Numbered from the stretch's first letter, positions 17,970-28,077 are shown. The stretch is DNA of 51,540 nucleotides from an uncultured Verrucomicrobiota bacterium (GCA_903873415.1 CAIQOK010000139.1:1-51540), one strand, 5' to 3'. Program-made: numbers and translations. Notes: generated by a model not told the origin, from the letters alone.

Positions 17970-18004
17970 ACCCGCACGGCGAAAGTTGTGCGGGTCTTTC
18001 TTTT
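17970..18004 (+). terminator. Rho-independent terminator after the 62-residue gene
   Basis: ACCCGCAC (17970-17977), a ten-base loop, GTGCGGGT (17988-17995), then CTTTCTTTT. Strong stem and T-rich tail on the plus strand. Confidence 0.88.
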
Positions 18005-18212
18005 CGAAACCCACTCCACGCGGAAAAGCGAGTGGAATGCGTCTCTGTTCTTCCAGGCTTGATGAACAGGTCGACTTGCATGGGATCCTTCGAATCCTCC
18101 ATAGCGATTGGCTGAAAACGCTCAAATTCTTACCAGGACTGGGTTTTATTCTGATGCGCGAGTGTGATTGTCGATTTGAACATTGAATATTTGCGCGGAT
18201 TTGGATGGCTGA

Positions 18213-18530
18213 ATCTTGAAACATTCGCACCCATATTCCGACTTGTGCCACGCCTTCCAAGCCAAGCTCATCATAAGGATTCGCCTGCTGATCAAGAGCC
18301 GCTACGGGCTTCTACCGCTCCTCGCCGCTCTTCAGTGGGTCTCTGGATACACACCCCCTTTCAAGGCCGAGATTTTCGCCCTGCTTTAGGCTGGAATATC
18401 CGCCGGCAAACACACCGCCGGGCGGAAAGGCGTGGACCCCTGGCAGATTTTCGTCCTTGGCGTCGTTCGCCCGATCCTGTGCGCCGACTGGGACCGGATA
18501 GAGAATGTTGCCAATTATTTAATATTCCGC
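18213..18530 (+). pseudogene. Degenerate transposase fragment
   Basis: A frame read through one internal stop (TAG at 18387-18389, where CAG would fit) encodes HPYSDLCHAFQAK, then IKSRYGLLPLLAALQWVSGY, PPFKAEIFALL-stop-AGISAGKHTAGRKG, DPWQIFVLGVVRPILCADWDRIENVANY. The WQIFVLGVVR...DWDR(I/L)..VANY pattern matches the N-terminal part of ISNCY-type transposases as I recall them. Both the 5' start and the catalytic C-terminal part are missing. The exact IS family is uncertain. No terminal repeats were found. Confidence 0.6.
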
Positions 18531-18730
18531 ACCCCACCAGACGGCAGAACCTTGGCGGCTCGTCGATAAGGATTCATCATCGGCCTGCCCACACAGGGGA
18601 GTGCCATCCTCGGAGGGGATTGGAGAATTCAGAGTGGGTGTTGGAACGGCTGTTTTGGCTGAAGACCTCTGAATTTTTTCAATTAACGGTATCCTTTGTG
18701 CACCTTCGCCGTTAGGCAGATTCCTTGGGT

Positions 18731-18766
18731 ACAAAAAAAAAGCCGGGTAACAAATCCGGCTTTTTA
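18731..18766. terminator. Bidirectional hairpin terminator
   Basis: A run of A, AGCCGG, a nine-base loop, CCGGCT, then a run of T. It could terminate transcription from either side; the gene it once served is not evident. Confidence 0.8.
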
Positions 18767-19398
18767 CACACGGCACTGAGAACGCAGCGCCTTTTAACTC
18801 TTTTATAATAGGATGACAGCCGTGCCTTCCCAAGTCACCAGAACTGGTTACACGACGGCTCCGTTTTCTGGTTTCATAAATTGGGACTGGGCAGTCTAAT
18901 CCAAACAACTTCAGCACTGGCAAAGCCGTATATTCCCAGCCTGGTGATATTTTGCGGCAGAATTGCGTGCATGATCGCCAACCCGAACTCGAGGTTGTCC
19001 GTCCAGATGCGCCAGATCCTACGGTGACATTCTTCAGTTTGCGGAAGGAGGGTTTTCGCGTGAGGTGGGCGCTTCGCCAATGGAAATTTCAGCGGGCAGG
19101 GGTGGCGGTATCCCGTGATGATTTTTTCGCACCGGAAAATGCGGCCTTCCTCAAGCGTCTGGCGACCAAGTCACCATCGCGAGACCACGCCGAATCAGTC
19201 CATAAATCTCATCTTGCGGCTCCCAATTTGTTGTTGAGGAGGTGACGGACCGTCATCTCTTCCGTTCTGCCGATTCACACGATGTCCGGCTTCTGCTCCT
19301 TTTCGCGCCCGATCCGAAGCGCCGGCTCAAGGTTTTGTCCCGGATGGTCGATGCCGGCTTTCCTGCGCGGTCCGGTCTGCTATGCTGGGCTCTCCTGA

Positions 19399-22300
19399 AT
19401 GCCTTACGCTCGGATTGAAGAACTGAAGATGCTGCTGCCGCAGTGCATGTTGCCCGACTGGGTGCGACTGGGGCGGAGGCTCGGACGGATTTTGCGCGAC
19501 CCGCATCCTGCGGATCAGCGCGATGCCCTGTTGGAACGATTGCTCCAGCAGGTCCACGCTTCCAGGGCTTTGCGGGCGGAGCGCCTGCTTCATGTGCCCG
19601 TCTCCACTTACCCGCCAGATTTGCCTATCACCGCCCGCAAGGACGAAATTGTCGCCGCCATCCGGGCCAACCAGGTGGTGGTCATTGCGGGTGAAACCGG
19701 TTCGGGCAAGACCACCCAGATTCCCAAGATGTGTCTGGAGGCCGGGCTGGGGGTTGAGGCCAAGATTGGTTGCACGCAACCCCGCCGCGTTGCGGCGCTT
19801 TCCATCTCGCGCCGCATCGCCGAGGAGTTGCAGGTCGCTTGGGGGCGCGATGTTGGTTGCAAGATCCGGTTTGACGACCGGTCGGGGGCCCGGACTTACA
19901 TCAAGCTGATGACCGACGGCATTCTTCTGGCGGAAGCCCAAGGCGACCCGGATCTTGCGGACTACAACGCCATTATTCTCGATGAAGCCCATGAGCGGAG
20001 CCTGAATATTGATTTTCTTCTGGGTCATTTGAAGGGGCTCCTGGCCCGGCGCAGGGATCTTAAGCTGATTGTCACCTCCGCCACCATCGACACGGCAGCC
20101 TTCTCCCGGCATTTCGATAACGCCCCGGTCATTGAGGTGTCGGGACGGCTTTATCCGGTTGAGGTGCGGTATCAACCGCTGGACGCGGAGTCCGAGGAGC
20201 TGGGGGAGATCAGCTATGTGGATGCCGCGGTGCAGGCGGCCGAGCGCATTCTTTACGAAACGGATTTCGGCGACGTCTTGATTTTCATGCCGGGCGAGCG
20301 GGATATCCGTGAGACAGGGGACCTGTTAGAGGGGCGGTTTTCAGGTGATGCCGAGATTGTTCCGCTCTTTGGCCGGTTGGGCGCAGGGGAACAGCAGCGC
20401 GTGTTTTCAACGTCCGCGCGCCGCAAGATTGTCATCGCCACCAACATTGCTGAAACCTCGCTGACCATTCCCGGAATCCGTTATGTCATCGATGCGGGGC
20501 TGGCGCGGATCAGCCGGTATAATCCCCGGACCCGAACCAAGCGGTTGCCGGTCGAAGCGGTGTCTCAGAGCAGTGCCAACCAGCGCAAAGGGCGTGCCGG
20601 GCGGGTTGAGGCGGGTGTTTGCATCCGTCTTTATTCGCAGGAGGATTTTGAAGGGCGGCCTGCGTTCACCCAGCCGGAAATCCAGCGGGCCAATCTTGCG
20701 GAGGTGATTCTGCGGATGAAGGCGTTTCATCTTGGGGATATTGAGACCTTTCCTTTTGTGCAGCCGCCGGCTCCGGCGGCCATTTCCAATGGTTACGCGC
20801 TGCTTCAGGAACTCGGCGCACTGGATGAACAGCGCGGCCTCACCCGGCTTGGTGAGGATTTGGCCCGGCTGCCGATCGATCCAACGCTGGGGCGGATGCT
20901 GCTTCAGTCGCAGAGTGAACATGCAACCCGCGAACTCTTGATCATTGCCGCCGGCCTGAGCATCCAAGATCCGCGCGAACGGCCCTTGGACCAGAAGGAG
21001 GCTGCCGCTGCGGCCCACCGGCAATTCACCAATCCCCAGTCCGATTTCCTTTCGCTCTTGAACATTTGGAATGCGGTGCATGACGAGTGGGATCGGCTGC
21101 GGTCGCAGGGGCAGCGCCGGAAGTTCTGCAAGCAGCGGTTTTTGTCCTATCTGAGGATGCGCGAGTGGCAGGATGTGTACGCCCAGTTGCAGGAAGCACT
21201 GGAGGATTTGGGTGTGGTAAAGCTCAATACCAGCAGCGCCGCCTACGACGCCATCCACCGCTCGATTCTTGCCGGGTTGATCGGACACGTGGCGCGGTTT
21301 GAGGACCGGAACACTTACAAGGCTGCTGGGAACCGGCTGGTCTCCGTCTTTCCTGGCTCGGCGCTGTATGCCCGCGGCGAGCCGCAGAGGAAGCCGGCTG
21401 CCAAAGGTCCCAAGCCGCCGCCAAAGCCCAAATCGACCCAGCCACAGTGGGTCGTGGCCGGGGAGATAGTTGAGACCTCGCAGCTTTTTGCCCGCACGGT
21501 GGCGGGCATTGATCCGCAGTGGATTTTTCAGCTCGCGCCGCATTGCTGCAAAGTCACGCATCAAAATCCCCACTGGAATCCGGGTGCGGGCAACGTGTTG
21601 ATTGAGGAGATTGTCACGCTGCATGGATTGGAAGTGCAAAGGCGCAAAGTCGCCTACGGCAACTTGAATCCCAAGGATGCCACCGCCATCTTCATCCGCT
21701 CGGCGCTGGTGGAGGAGGATTTGTTGCCGGGACGCAGAAGGCGCGAAGACGACGCCGAACCGGATCGGGATGAGGTTCGTGTTTTGACTCCCGTGCGGGA
21801 GACGAAGCCTGAGCTGCCGACGCAGTATCGGTTCATGGCCCATAACCGGAGCGTCCGGGAGAAAATCGAGAACTGGCGCACCCGGGTCCGGAACCACGCT
21901 TTGGGGGATCTGGACCAGGCGTTGGCCTGTTTTTACGCCCGCCATATCACCGGGATGTCGTCGATCCATGAGTTGAACCGGCTATTGCACGATCCTGCCA
22001 TGCAGGGGGTTTTGTCGATTACCGACGTGGAACTGGCGGGTGGACAGATGTTGGACTACGACGCGCAGGCCTTTCCCGACGCAGTGCCCGTCAGCGGTCA
22101 ACCGGTTCCGCTTGCCTATGCCTATGCACCGGGCGAAGAGCATGACGGTGTGACGATTGAACTGCCCTTTGCCCTGGCCCAGACGGCTTCGTCGGCGCTG
22201 ATCGCGTGGGCCGTGCCGGGACTGCGCGAGGAAATGGTCAACGAACTACTCCGTGCCCTGCCCAAATCCATCCGCCGCGAGCTGATGCCTTTTCCGCCCA

Positions 22301-23199
22301 AGGTTGCGGAGATTGTCGGATCTTTCCAACCATCAGGGACTTCCTTTCTGCAGGATTTGGGCGCCTTTTTGCATCGCACCTACGGAGTGGCGGTGCAGGC
22401 GGCCGATTGGCCCGCCAATGCCCTGCCGGCGCATCTCCGGCCCCGGATCGAAATTGTGGATCACGAGCGGAAAACCCTCGGCATTGGCCGCGACCTTGAC
22501 CAGCTTCAGCAGCGTCTCAAGCAGGCGCCGCCCAAGCCGGCCGCCCAATCCGATTCGGCGGACTGGATGCGGGCCGCGCTGCAATGGGAGCGGTTCGGCC
22601 TGACGGGCTGGACGTTGGGGGATCTACCCGAACGCATCACTGTGAGCGAAGGGCCGGGGTTGCCGGTATATGCCTGGCCCGCCATTGAGTTTGCCGAAGG
22701 GGTGGTGAATCTGCGGCTCTGCCGCAGCATGGATGCGGCCCGGGCGGCGTCGCTGGGCGGGGTGCAGCGGCTGGTGGAGTTGGCCATCCAGAAGGATCTG
22801 GCCTGGCTCGAAAAGGATTTGCGCGCATTGAGCCGGCATGAGGCGCTCTATGCCCCGGTCGGGGACAGTGCCGAGTTGCGGGAAACCTCGATGGAACATC
22901 TGAAGCGGCATCTCCTGCCCGCCGGCCCGCAGTCCGCTCTAACGCTCGGCCATTTTGAGGCGGCGGTTGCGGCGGCGCGTGAGCGGCTGCCCGGACTCGC
23001 CACGCAGTTCATGGACCGGCTGCTTCTCGTTCTGCAACTGCGCCAACAGGTTCAGCAACGGATCGGTGCGGCGCCGGCCCCGCGCGCACAAAAACTTTCC
23101 TCACTCAGTCAGCTCGGCTCCCCAGTGCGGCGCGGGCAAGCAGTCCGCTGCTTTTGGAGCTGGACGGTCTGGTGTCAGCGCGGTTTCTGGAGCGTGTGA
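19399..23199 (+). CDS. hrpA: ATP-dependent RNA helicase HrpA, frameshifted near the 3' end
   Basis: DEAH-box RNA helicase of about 1,370 residues when both frames are joined; E. coli HrpA is about 1,300. Seen: Walker A GETGSGKTTQIPK (about residue 98), DEAHERS (about 194), SATIDTAAFS, the NIAETSLTIPGIRYVIDAG motif, and motif VI QRKGRAGRVEAGVCIRLYS. A helicase-associated region and the long HrpA-specific DUF3418 part follow. The reading frame continues to 23199, but from about 23120 the protein no longer fits the family. The true C-terminus lies in another frame (23154-23504). Joining requires a -1 shift or restoring one lost base. Few bacteria depend on hrpA, so loss of the last ~115 residues may be tolerated. 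Confidence 0.92.
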   Translation: MPYARIEELKMLLPQCMLPDWVRLGRRLGRILRDPHPADQRDALLERLLQQVHASRALRAERLLHVPVSTYPPDLPITARKDEIVAAIRANQVVVIAGETGSGKTTQIPKMCLEAGLGVEAKIGCTQPRRVAALSISRRIAEELQVAWGRDVGCKIRFDDRSGARTYIKLMTDGILLAEAQGDPDLADYNAIILDEAHERSLNIDFLLGHLKGLLARRRDLKLIVTSATIDTAAFSRHFDNAPVIEVSGRLYPVEVRYQPLDAESEELGEISYVDAAVQAAERILYETDFGDVLIFMPGERDIRETGDLLEGRFSGDAEIVPLFGRLGAGEQQRVFSTSARRKIVIATNIAETSLTIPGIRYVIDAGLARISRYNPRTRTKRLPVEAVSQSSANQRKGRAGRVEAGVCIRLYSQEDFEGRPAFTQPEIQRANLAEVILRMKAFHLGDIETFPFVQPPAPAAISNGYALLQELGALDEQRGLTRLGEDLARLPIDPTLGRMLLQSQSEHATRELLIIAAGLSIQDPRERPLDQKEAAAAAHRQFTNPQSDFLSLLNIWNAVHDEWDRLRSQGQRRKFCKQRFLSYLRMREWQDVYAQLQEALEDLGVVKLNTSSAAYDAIHRSILAGLIGHVARFEDRNTYKAAGNRLVSVFPGSALYARGEPQRKPAAKGPKPPPKPKSTQPQWVVAGEIVETSQLFARTVAGIDPQWIFQLAPHCCKVTHQNPHWNPGAGNVLIEEIVTLHGLEVQRRKVAYGNLNPKDATAIFIRSALVEEDLLPGRRRREDDAEPDRDEVRVLTPVRETKPELPTQYRFMAHNRSVREKIENWRTRVRNHALGDLDQALACFYARHITGMSSIHELNRLLHDPAMQGVLSITDVELAGGQMLDYDAQAFPDAVPVSGQPVPLAYAYAPGEEHDGVTIELPFALAQTASSALIAWAVPGLREEMVNELLRALPKSIRRELMPFPPKVAEIVGSFQPSGTSFLQDLGAFLHRTYGVAVQAADWPANALPAHLRPRIEIVDHERKTLGIGRDLDQLQQRLKQAPPKPAAQSDSADWMRAALQWERFGLTGWTLGDLPERITVSEGPGLPVYAWPAIEFAEGVVNLRLCRSMDAARAASLGGVQRLVELAIQKDLAWLEKDLRALSRHEALYAPVGDSAELRETSMEHLKRHLLPAGPQSALTLGHFEAAVAAARERLPGLATQFMDRLLLVLQLRQQVQQRIGAAPAPRAQKLSSLSQLGSPVRRGQAVRCFWSWTVWCQRGFWSV

Positions 23200-23504
23200 G
23201 CTATGAACGGCTGGCTCAATTGCCGCGCTACTTAAAGGCGCTGTTGATCCGCGCCGAACGCGCCGCGCTGAATCCCGTGAAAAACCTGGATCGACTCCGC
23301 CAGCTCGCGCCCTATCAGGAGGCACTTGAGAAATTGCGAATGCAACCGGCCCGGACTCCGGAAGTGGCCCGTCAGGTCGAGGCGTTCCGGTGGATGATCG
23401 AGGAGTTCAAGGTCTCACTTTTCGCCCAGGAGCTTGGGACCGCCATGCCGGTTTCACCCAAAAGGCTGGAGCAGCAACTTGAATTGGCCCGGCACGGTGC
23501 GTAG
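23154..23504 (+). pseudogene. hrpA: C-terminal part of HrpA in the -1 frame
   Basis: About 115 residues beginning ELDGLVSARFLERVSYERL and continuing PRYLKALLIRAERAALNPVK, the usual end of the HrpA DUF3418 region. In this frame the open stretch extends upstream past 23091, overlapping the main frame by at least 100 bases, so the shift lies between about 23090 and 23150. It has no plausible start of its own (only TTG) and should be read as part of hrpA. Confidence 0.85.
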
Positions 23505-23529
23505 GCGGGCCGGGCCGGGCTTTGTGATT

Positions 23530-24042
23530 TTCAGGTGGCAGCCTTGTTTGCAGTGGCGCACGACGTGGGGAGTGCTTTGAGGTGAAGAATGACACATGAA
23601 GAAAAGAGCAAAGCGCAAGAAGGCAAGGTTGTGGGGCGACTCGCTGGAATTGGCCCGGATTACAGCCGAGCCGAACCATGTTCCTTGCTCTTTCAGGTTT
23701 CAGCCTTTTCTTCAAAGCTCCAGCGGAGCGTCCTGTCTCGGGAAAATCGGCTTCACACCCTGGCCTCCCCGCCCGGCAGGGAGAGGGTGACCGCAGGCCG
23801 GGTGAGGGAAGATTCGCGGAGAGGTCGTTTGTGTCGCCCCTACGGGTCTTGAGAATGTTTTTGGTTCTAATCCATAGACATGCCGCGCATCCGGCGCTTG
23901 AAAACCCAAGCCTCCGAGGCGCTTTGCTCTTGGCTATACCGGAAGCGCCTTTTCACTTCGGCGACCACGGGGCGGAAAAGCGCCCCGAAATCATCACACT
24001 AACGGCCATCCTCATCCCCAAAAACGTTCGCCCAATGGCAGG
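23530..24042 (+). repeat. Dispersed intergenic repeat, copy 1
   Basis: Diverged copy of the element at 27192-27600, same orientation. Best-conserved core (23711-23830): TTCAAAGCTCCAGCGGAGCG, then CCTGT, then GGGAGAGGGTG, CCGCAGGCCGGGTGAGGG. Later shared blocks are CCGGCGCTTGAAAACC and ATCCTCATCC with CGCCCAA near the end. It fills the gap between convergent hrpA and the Ski2-like helicase gene. There is no credible ORF. Confidence 0.8.
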
Positions 24043-24050
24043 ATTTAGGA

Positions 24051-26711
24051 TTAGGTCAGGCGTCCGATTCGCCGCAGGCGCAAGGTCGGTTCGCCTAGTT
24101 CGCGCGACTTGATGAGATCCACCTCGAACTCCGCGACCCAATCGTTGTGTTCCTCCGGATCCACCAGCATCTGTTGCACCCGCCATGATTTTTTGTCTTC
24201 GGCTGGCACCACATAGGTGTGGCGCGCGTTTCGGGCGTTGGGTTCGAGACAGAGCCGTTGATGATCGGTGAGGTAGGAGTCGAGCGTCTGTTGCAGCCTG
24301 GCAACCGTCCAGGGAATATCGTCCGCATCCAGCGGAGCTGCGGCGGTCGCTTCGGCCGGAACGGCAACCAGGGTTCCCAGCGCCGCTTCATGATCGCCAA
24401 TGACCAGGCCTCGCAGGAAGGTGAAGATGCGGTTGCGGATCGATGCGGTGAACGCCTTCGTATCGCGGGTGATGTCCGCATCCGCCGCCTCGGCGCCCGG
24501 CGGTCGGACTTCCTTGGTTTCGTCGGGGCGGTAATTGGGATCGCGCATTTTTTCCCACTCGTCCAACAGGCTGGAGTCCACCTGCCGGATCATGGTGCCC
24601 AGATAGAGTTCCATTTCTCGGACCTGGTCGTTTTTGGCTGAATTCGGGACGGTTTGGGCCAGCACCTTGAACACGCTGTTGAGGTGCCGCAGCAAAACAC
24701 CTTCGGCCCGGTGCAGTTCGTAGAGCTTGATGTAATCCGAGAAGGACCGGAATTCTTCGAACATCTCGCGGACGATTGATTTGGGCCGGATATTTTCTTG
24801 TCCCACCCAAGGGTGTCGCGCCGAGAACTCGTTGAAGGTGGAGTAGACAAACTCGCGGTTAGGTTTGGGATATTCGAGCTTCTCCAGTTCCTCCATGCGC
24901 TGGTCATATTCGAGCCCTTCCATTTTCATCTCCGCCATCTTCTGGTCCTTCACCTTGTCAAGCTGCTTGCGCAGAATGATGTCCGGATTTTCCAGGATGG
25001 ACTCCACCAGAGTGAGCAGGACCAGTGCGTAGTCCTCGGATTCCGGGTCGAGCAGCGGGATTGTTTCCAGCAGGTAAAGGGAGAGGACCTGGTCCATGGA
25101 AAAGTCGTCTTGGAGATTGATGTTGACGCGGATTTTCTGACCGGTTGCCGCAGGTGAATCAAGGCCGCCGCTTTGTGGCGGCACGCACTTTGCGCCGCTT
25201 GTTTCCGAATGGGCATCCTGAGACCGGATGGCGCCGGGTTCGATGAACTCCACAATCTTCCGGTCGAGCAGGGAGCGGAACAATTGCCATGCCCGCTTGA
25301 CATGAGCCTGTTTCTGCCGTGGCGATTCGTGGCAGTCGCGGAGGAGTTTGCGCATGGCGGCGCATCCGTCGCCTTTCCGGCTGAGCACATTCAGCAACAT
25401 CCCGTGCGTGACTTGGAAACGGGAGGTCAATCGTTCCGGCGGCGCGCTGATGAGCCGCAGGAAGGTGTTCTTGTCCCAATTGACGAAATTCTTCTCCGGC
25501 GGCTGGCGCTTGACGCTTTTCTTGCCGTCGCGCGCGGATTTCTCCGCCAGCTTGAGGTTCTCGATGACATGTTCGGGCGCCTGTGCCACCACCCAGCCCC
25601 GGTCGTCAAACCCCTTCCGCCCGGCCCGTCCGCCGATCTGGTGGAAATCCCGCGCTGTGAGGATGCCGGTTTTTTGACCGTCGAACTTGCACAGGCGGGT
25701 GAAGAGCACCGTGCGGATGGGGACATTGACGCCGACGCCCAGGGTGTCGGTGCCGCAGATGACTTTGAGCAGGCCTTTCTGCGCAAGCTGTTCGATCAGC
25801 ACCCGGTATTTTGGCAGGAGTCCGGCGTGATGGAGGCCGATGCCGTGCCGGAGCCATTTTTTGATTTCCGGTCCGTAGGGGCTGGTGAACTTGAATCCTT
25901 CCAGCATGCCAGCGATGGCGGATTTCTCTTCGCGGCTGCAGAAGTTGAGGCTTGTGAAATCCTGGGCGCTTTGGGCCGCCTCCAGCTGGGTGAAGTGGAC
26001 CACGTAGACCGGGGCCTTGCCGCCGGCGATGAGGCTTTCAAGCGTTTTGGCCAGAGGCAGTTCGGAGTAGGCATGCTCCAGCGGCACGGGCCGGTCGGCG
26101 GAGGTCACGCTCACGGTCGGCCGGCCGGTGAGCCGGGTGAGAGCCTCCTCAAAAAACGTGGTTTCCCCCAATGTGGCTGACATCAGAAGAAAGCGCGTCT
26201 GCGGCAGGGTCAGCAGCGGCACCTGCCACGCTGCGCCGCGCTCCCGATCTGCATAGTAGTGGAACTCGTCCATGACGACATCCTGCACGGTGGCCGCCGC
26301 GCCTTCGCGCAAGGCGATGTTGGCCAGGATCTCCGCCGTGCAGCATAGAATGGGGGCGTCGCGGTTCACCGACGCGTCACCGGTGCTCAAGCCGACATTG
26401 TCCGCGCCGAATTCGCGGCAGAGGGCCATGAACTTTTCGTTCACAAGCGCCTTGATTGGGCAGGTATAGACCGAGCGTTTGCCCCGGGCGATGGCTTGGA
26501 AGTGCAGTGCGGTGGCCACCAGCGATTTGCCCGAGCCGGTGGGCGTGTTGAGAATCACGTTCTTCTCTTCAAACAATTCTAGGATGGCGGATTCCTGGGC
26601 TGCATAGAGCTGCAAACGCCGGCCTTCGGTGTATTCCAGAAACCGTTCCAGCAGCAAATCGCTGCCGGGTCTCCCGTCATGCGGGATAAGATCGTAAAGT
26701 GTCGCAGCCAC
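24051..26711 (-). CDS. Ski2-like DEAD/DEAH-box RNA helicase (DUF3516 type)
   Basis: 886 residues with GTG start. Superfamily 2 helicase: Walker A TPTGSGKS (residues 56-63), [12 protein letters not shown] (motif Ia), DEFHYY in place of DEAD/DEVH (about 148), [22 protein letters not shown] and [16 protein letters not shown] (motif VI). The C-terminal half is long and helical and matches the bacterial Ski2-like family annotated with DUF3516, whose members are thought to unwind RNA; the in-cell role is not established. It diverges from ppnP. The gene lies between the two copies of the intergenic repeat. Confidence 0.9.
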   Translation of the reverse strand: MAATLYDLIPHDGRPGSDLLLERFLEYTEGRRLQLYAAQESAILELFEEKNVILNTPTGSGKSLVATALHFQAIARGKRSVYTCPIKALVNEKFMALCREFGADNVGLSTGDASVNRDAPILCCTAEILANIALREGAAATVQDVVMDEFHYYADRERGAAWQVPLLTLPQTRFLLMSATLGETTFFEEALTRLTGRPTVSVTSADRPVPLEHAYSELPLAKTLESLIAGGKAPVYVVHFTQLEAAQSAQDFTSLNFCSREEKSAIAGMLEGFKFTSPYGPEIKKWLRHGIGLHHAGLLPKYRVLIEQLAQKGLLKVICGTDTLGVGVNVPIRTVLFTRLCKFDGQKTGILTARDFHQIGGRAGRKGFDDRGWVVAQAPEHVIENLKLAEKSARDGKKSVKRQPPEKNFVNWDKNTFLRLISAPPERLTSRFQVTHGMLLNVLSRKGDGCAAMRKLLRDCHESPRQKQAHVKRAWQLFRSLLDRKIVEFIEPGAIRSQDAHSETSGAKCVPPQSGGLDSPAATGQKIRVNINLQDDFSMDQVLSLYLLETIPLLDPESEDYALVLLTLVESILENPDIILRKQLDKVKDQKMAEMKMEGLEYDQRMEELEKLEYPKPNREFVYSTFNEFSARHPWVGQENIRPKSIVREMFEEFRSFSDYIKLYELHRAEGVLLRHLNSVFKVLAQTVPNSAKNDQVREMELYLGTMIRQVDSSLLDEWEKMRDPNYRPDETKEVRPPGAEAADADITRDTKAFTASIRNRIFTFLRGLVIGDHEAALGTLVAVPAEATAAAPLDADDIPWTVARLQQTLDSYLTDHQRLCLEPNARNARHTYVVPAEDKKSWRVQQMLVDPEEHNDWVAEFEVDLIKSRELGEPTLRLRRIGRLT

Positions 26712-26868
26712 AGGGCTGGGACTCTAGCGCTTTCCGGCGTCGCTGAGAAGCAAGATGAACGAGTCTTGTTCCCGCTTGAAACAGGGAGAGCCAGCGCGGG
26801 GTGCAAGAATTTGGACTGTGGCGGTGGATTTTATTGTCAGGGCCGGGGAAAACCGGCATTTAGTGGGC

Positions 26869-27147
26869 ATGAAACATAATTCGTATTTTGATGGGAAAGT
26901 GCAAAGCCTGGCTGTCGGCACCGCCGATGGTCCCGCCACGGTCGGCGTGATTGAACCGGGCGAATACAGTTTCGGCACGGATTGCGTGGAGCACATGCAC
27001 GTGGTGGTCGGCACGCTCAAGGCGAAGCTGCCCGGGGGCGAATGGCAGAGCTATGCGGGCGGCCAGTCCTTTGTTGTTCCTGCCAACGTGCGGTTTGAGG
27101 TGCAAGCCGCGGGCGATGTGGCCTACCTCTGTCATTACAAGCGCTAA
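26869..27147 (+). CDS. ppnP: Pyrimidine/purine nucleoside phosphorylase PpnP
   Basis: 92 residues, close to the 94 of E. coli PpnP (DUF1255). A small cupin that phosphorolyses several nucleosides to base plus ribose-1-phosphate. Seen: an N-terminal NSYFDGKVQSLA (NEYFxGKVxS in the family), ATVGVIEPGEYSFGT, a central VVVGTLKAKLPG, and SFVVPANVRFEVQ followed by YLCHYKR at the end. The frame is open 38 codons upstream, but the ATG at 26869 gives exactly the family N-terminus. Divergent from the Ski2-like helicase gene. Confidence 0.94.
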   Translation: MKHNSYFDGKVQSLAVGTADGPATVGVIEPGEYSFGTDCVEHMHVVVGTLKAKLPGGEWQSYAGGQSFVVPANVRFEVQAAGDVAYLCHYKR

Positions 27148-27191
27148 AGCCCGGGCTAGAGGCAAGGGGCCGCAGTGTCTCGGCGGTCCGC

Positions 27192-27600
27192 TTCAGGTTT
27201 CAGCTCTGTCTTCTGTGGCGCGCGACCTCAGGAGCGCCTTGACACAAAGCGCACAGTGGCAAGGATATGGGGCGACCCGCTTGGATCCGCGCGAATTCCT
27301 GCCTCTTCTTTCCACTCTTCCTTCAAAGCTCCAGCGGAGCGGCCTGTTTATAGAAAACCGGCCCGCCCTCCTCCCGCCCGGCCGGGAGAGGGTGGCCGCA
27401 GGCCGGGTGAGGGGGCGATTGGCAGAGAGACCGCCTCTGCCGCATCTGCGGGGCTGGGGAATATTTTTTAGGTTTTGTATTTATAGACAGGCCGCGGCTC
27501 CGGCGCTTGAAAACCAAGGACTCTGAACCCCTTCGCGCTTGGGGCTTTCATCAAAGACGAAGTGCTATCCTCATCCTATAAAAATCGCCCAACGGAGGAG
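27192..27600 (+). repeat. Dispersed intergenic repeat, copy 2
   Basis: Second copy of the element at 23530-24042. Core at 27321-27440 with CTTCAAAGCTCCAGCGGAGC, GGCCTGTTTATAGAAAAC, a GGCCGGGAGAGGGTG palindromic stretch and CCGCAGGCCGGGTGAGGG; tail with CCGGCGCTTGAAAACC, ATCCTCATCC and CGCCCAA. It lies between convergent ppnP and the lipoprotein gene. Confidence 0.8.
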
Positions 27601-27650
27601 CGGCACTTTTCTCAAGAACCCTTTTGTTTTCGCGTGGTTGGCGGTTTTAT

Positions 27651-27681
27651 AAAAAAAGCCGCAAACCCGAAGGTTGCGGCT
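27651..27681 (-). terminator. Rho-independent terminator of the lipoprotein gene
   Basis: Read on the minus strand: AGCCGCAA, nine-base loop, TTGCGGCT, then seven T. It lies 25 bases after the stop of the lipoprotein gene. Confidence 0.88.
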
Positions 27682-27705
27682 TTAAAAACTAAGGGCTTGG
27701 TAATC

Positions 27706-28077
27706 TCAGCGGACTTTTAGGCTGTATTCCTTGGAGAGGAATGTGTCAGGCAGGGGCGGGCCGAAGGCGTTCTTCAGATATTCAAACTTGTAGCGGTATC
27801 GCACCACCGTGGCGCCCGACGGCACCGGCACTGCGCCTTCCCACCGGTTGGACATCAGCATGGTGGGGTGCATGGGATAATAGTCGTTGCCGACAACAAT
27901 CTGGGGTTTGATAGAATCCCAGCGAAGTGTCTGCTGCTTGCAGGCGAGGGATACTTCGACGGGATAAAAATTGTCGGGGTTTCGGCTCTGCTGCTTGGGG
28001 GTCAAATTGGTGATCCGCGCGGCGCAACCGGCCAGCAGCACTGGCAAGAGCGAGATTATGAATAGTTTCTTCAACAT
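27706..28077 (-). CDS. Putative lipoprotein of unknown function
   Basis: 123 residues. The N-terminus MLKKLFIISLLPVLLAGC is a signal peptide with lipobox LAGC, so Cys18 should be lipidated and the protein membrane-anchored. The rest is short and beta-rich, with HPTMLMSNRWEGAVPVP and VVRYRYKFEY, and ends SLKVR. The fold suggests a small immunoglobulin-like or transthyretin-like domain (weak inference). The frame is open upstream to 28251, but only the ATG at 28077 gives a proper signal peptide. A terminator follows. Confidence 0.8.
   Translation of the reverse strand: MLKKLFIISLLPVLLAGCAARITNLTPKQQSRNPDNFYPVEVSLACKQQTLRWDSIKPQIVVGNDYYPMHPTMLMSNRWEGAVPVPSGATVVRYRYKFEYLKNAFGPPLPDTFLSKEYSLKVR

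Larger units (their letters stand above)
18005..19398. other. Decayed 1.4-kb region with no intact gene
   Basis: Apart from the transposase remnant and one terminator described separately, I see only short frames with no recognisable family on either strand. TATAAT (18804-18809) lies 3 bases before a 28-codon frame that resembles nothing. TATGCT (19381-19386) may be the -10 box of hrpA. The region looks like remains of inserted or eroded genes. Confidence 0.5.

Noticed and set aside
18060-18110. TTCGAATCC sequence resembling a tRNA T-loop
   Set aside because: No acceptor stem, D-arm or anticodon stem can be formed around it.
18804-18896. 28-codon frame behind an exact TATAAT
   Set aside because: No -35 box, no resemblance to a leader peptide and no gene downstream on that strand.
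23100-23150. Programmed -1 frameshifting in hrpA
   Set aside because: No X-XXY-YYZ slippery heptamer or downstream pseudoknot is visible; mutation or sequencing error is simpler.
23700-23830. CRISPR-like repetition in the intergenic elements
   Set aside because: The two copies are 3.6 kb apart and each has single, not regularly spaced, units.
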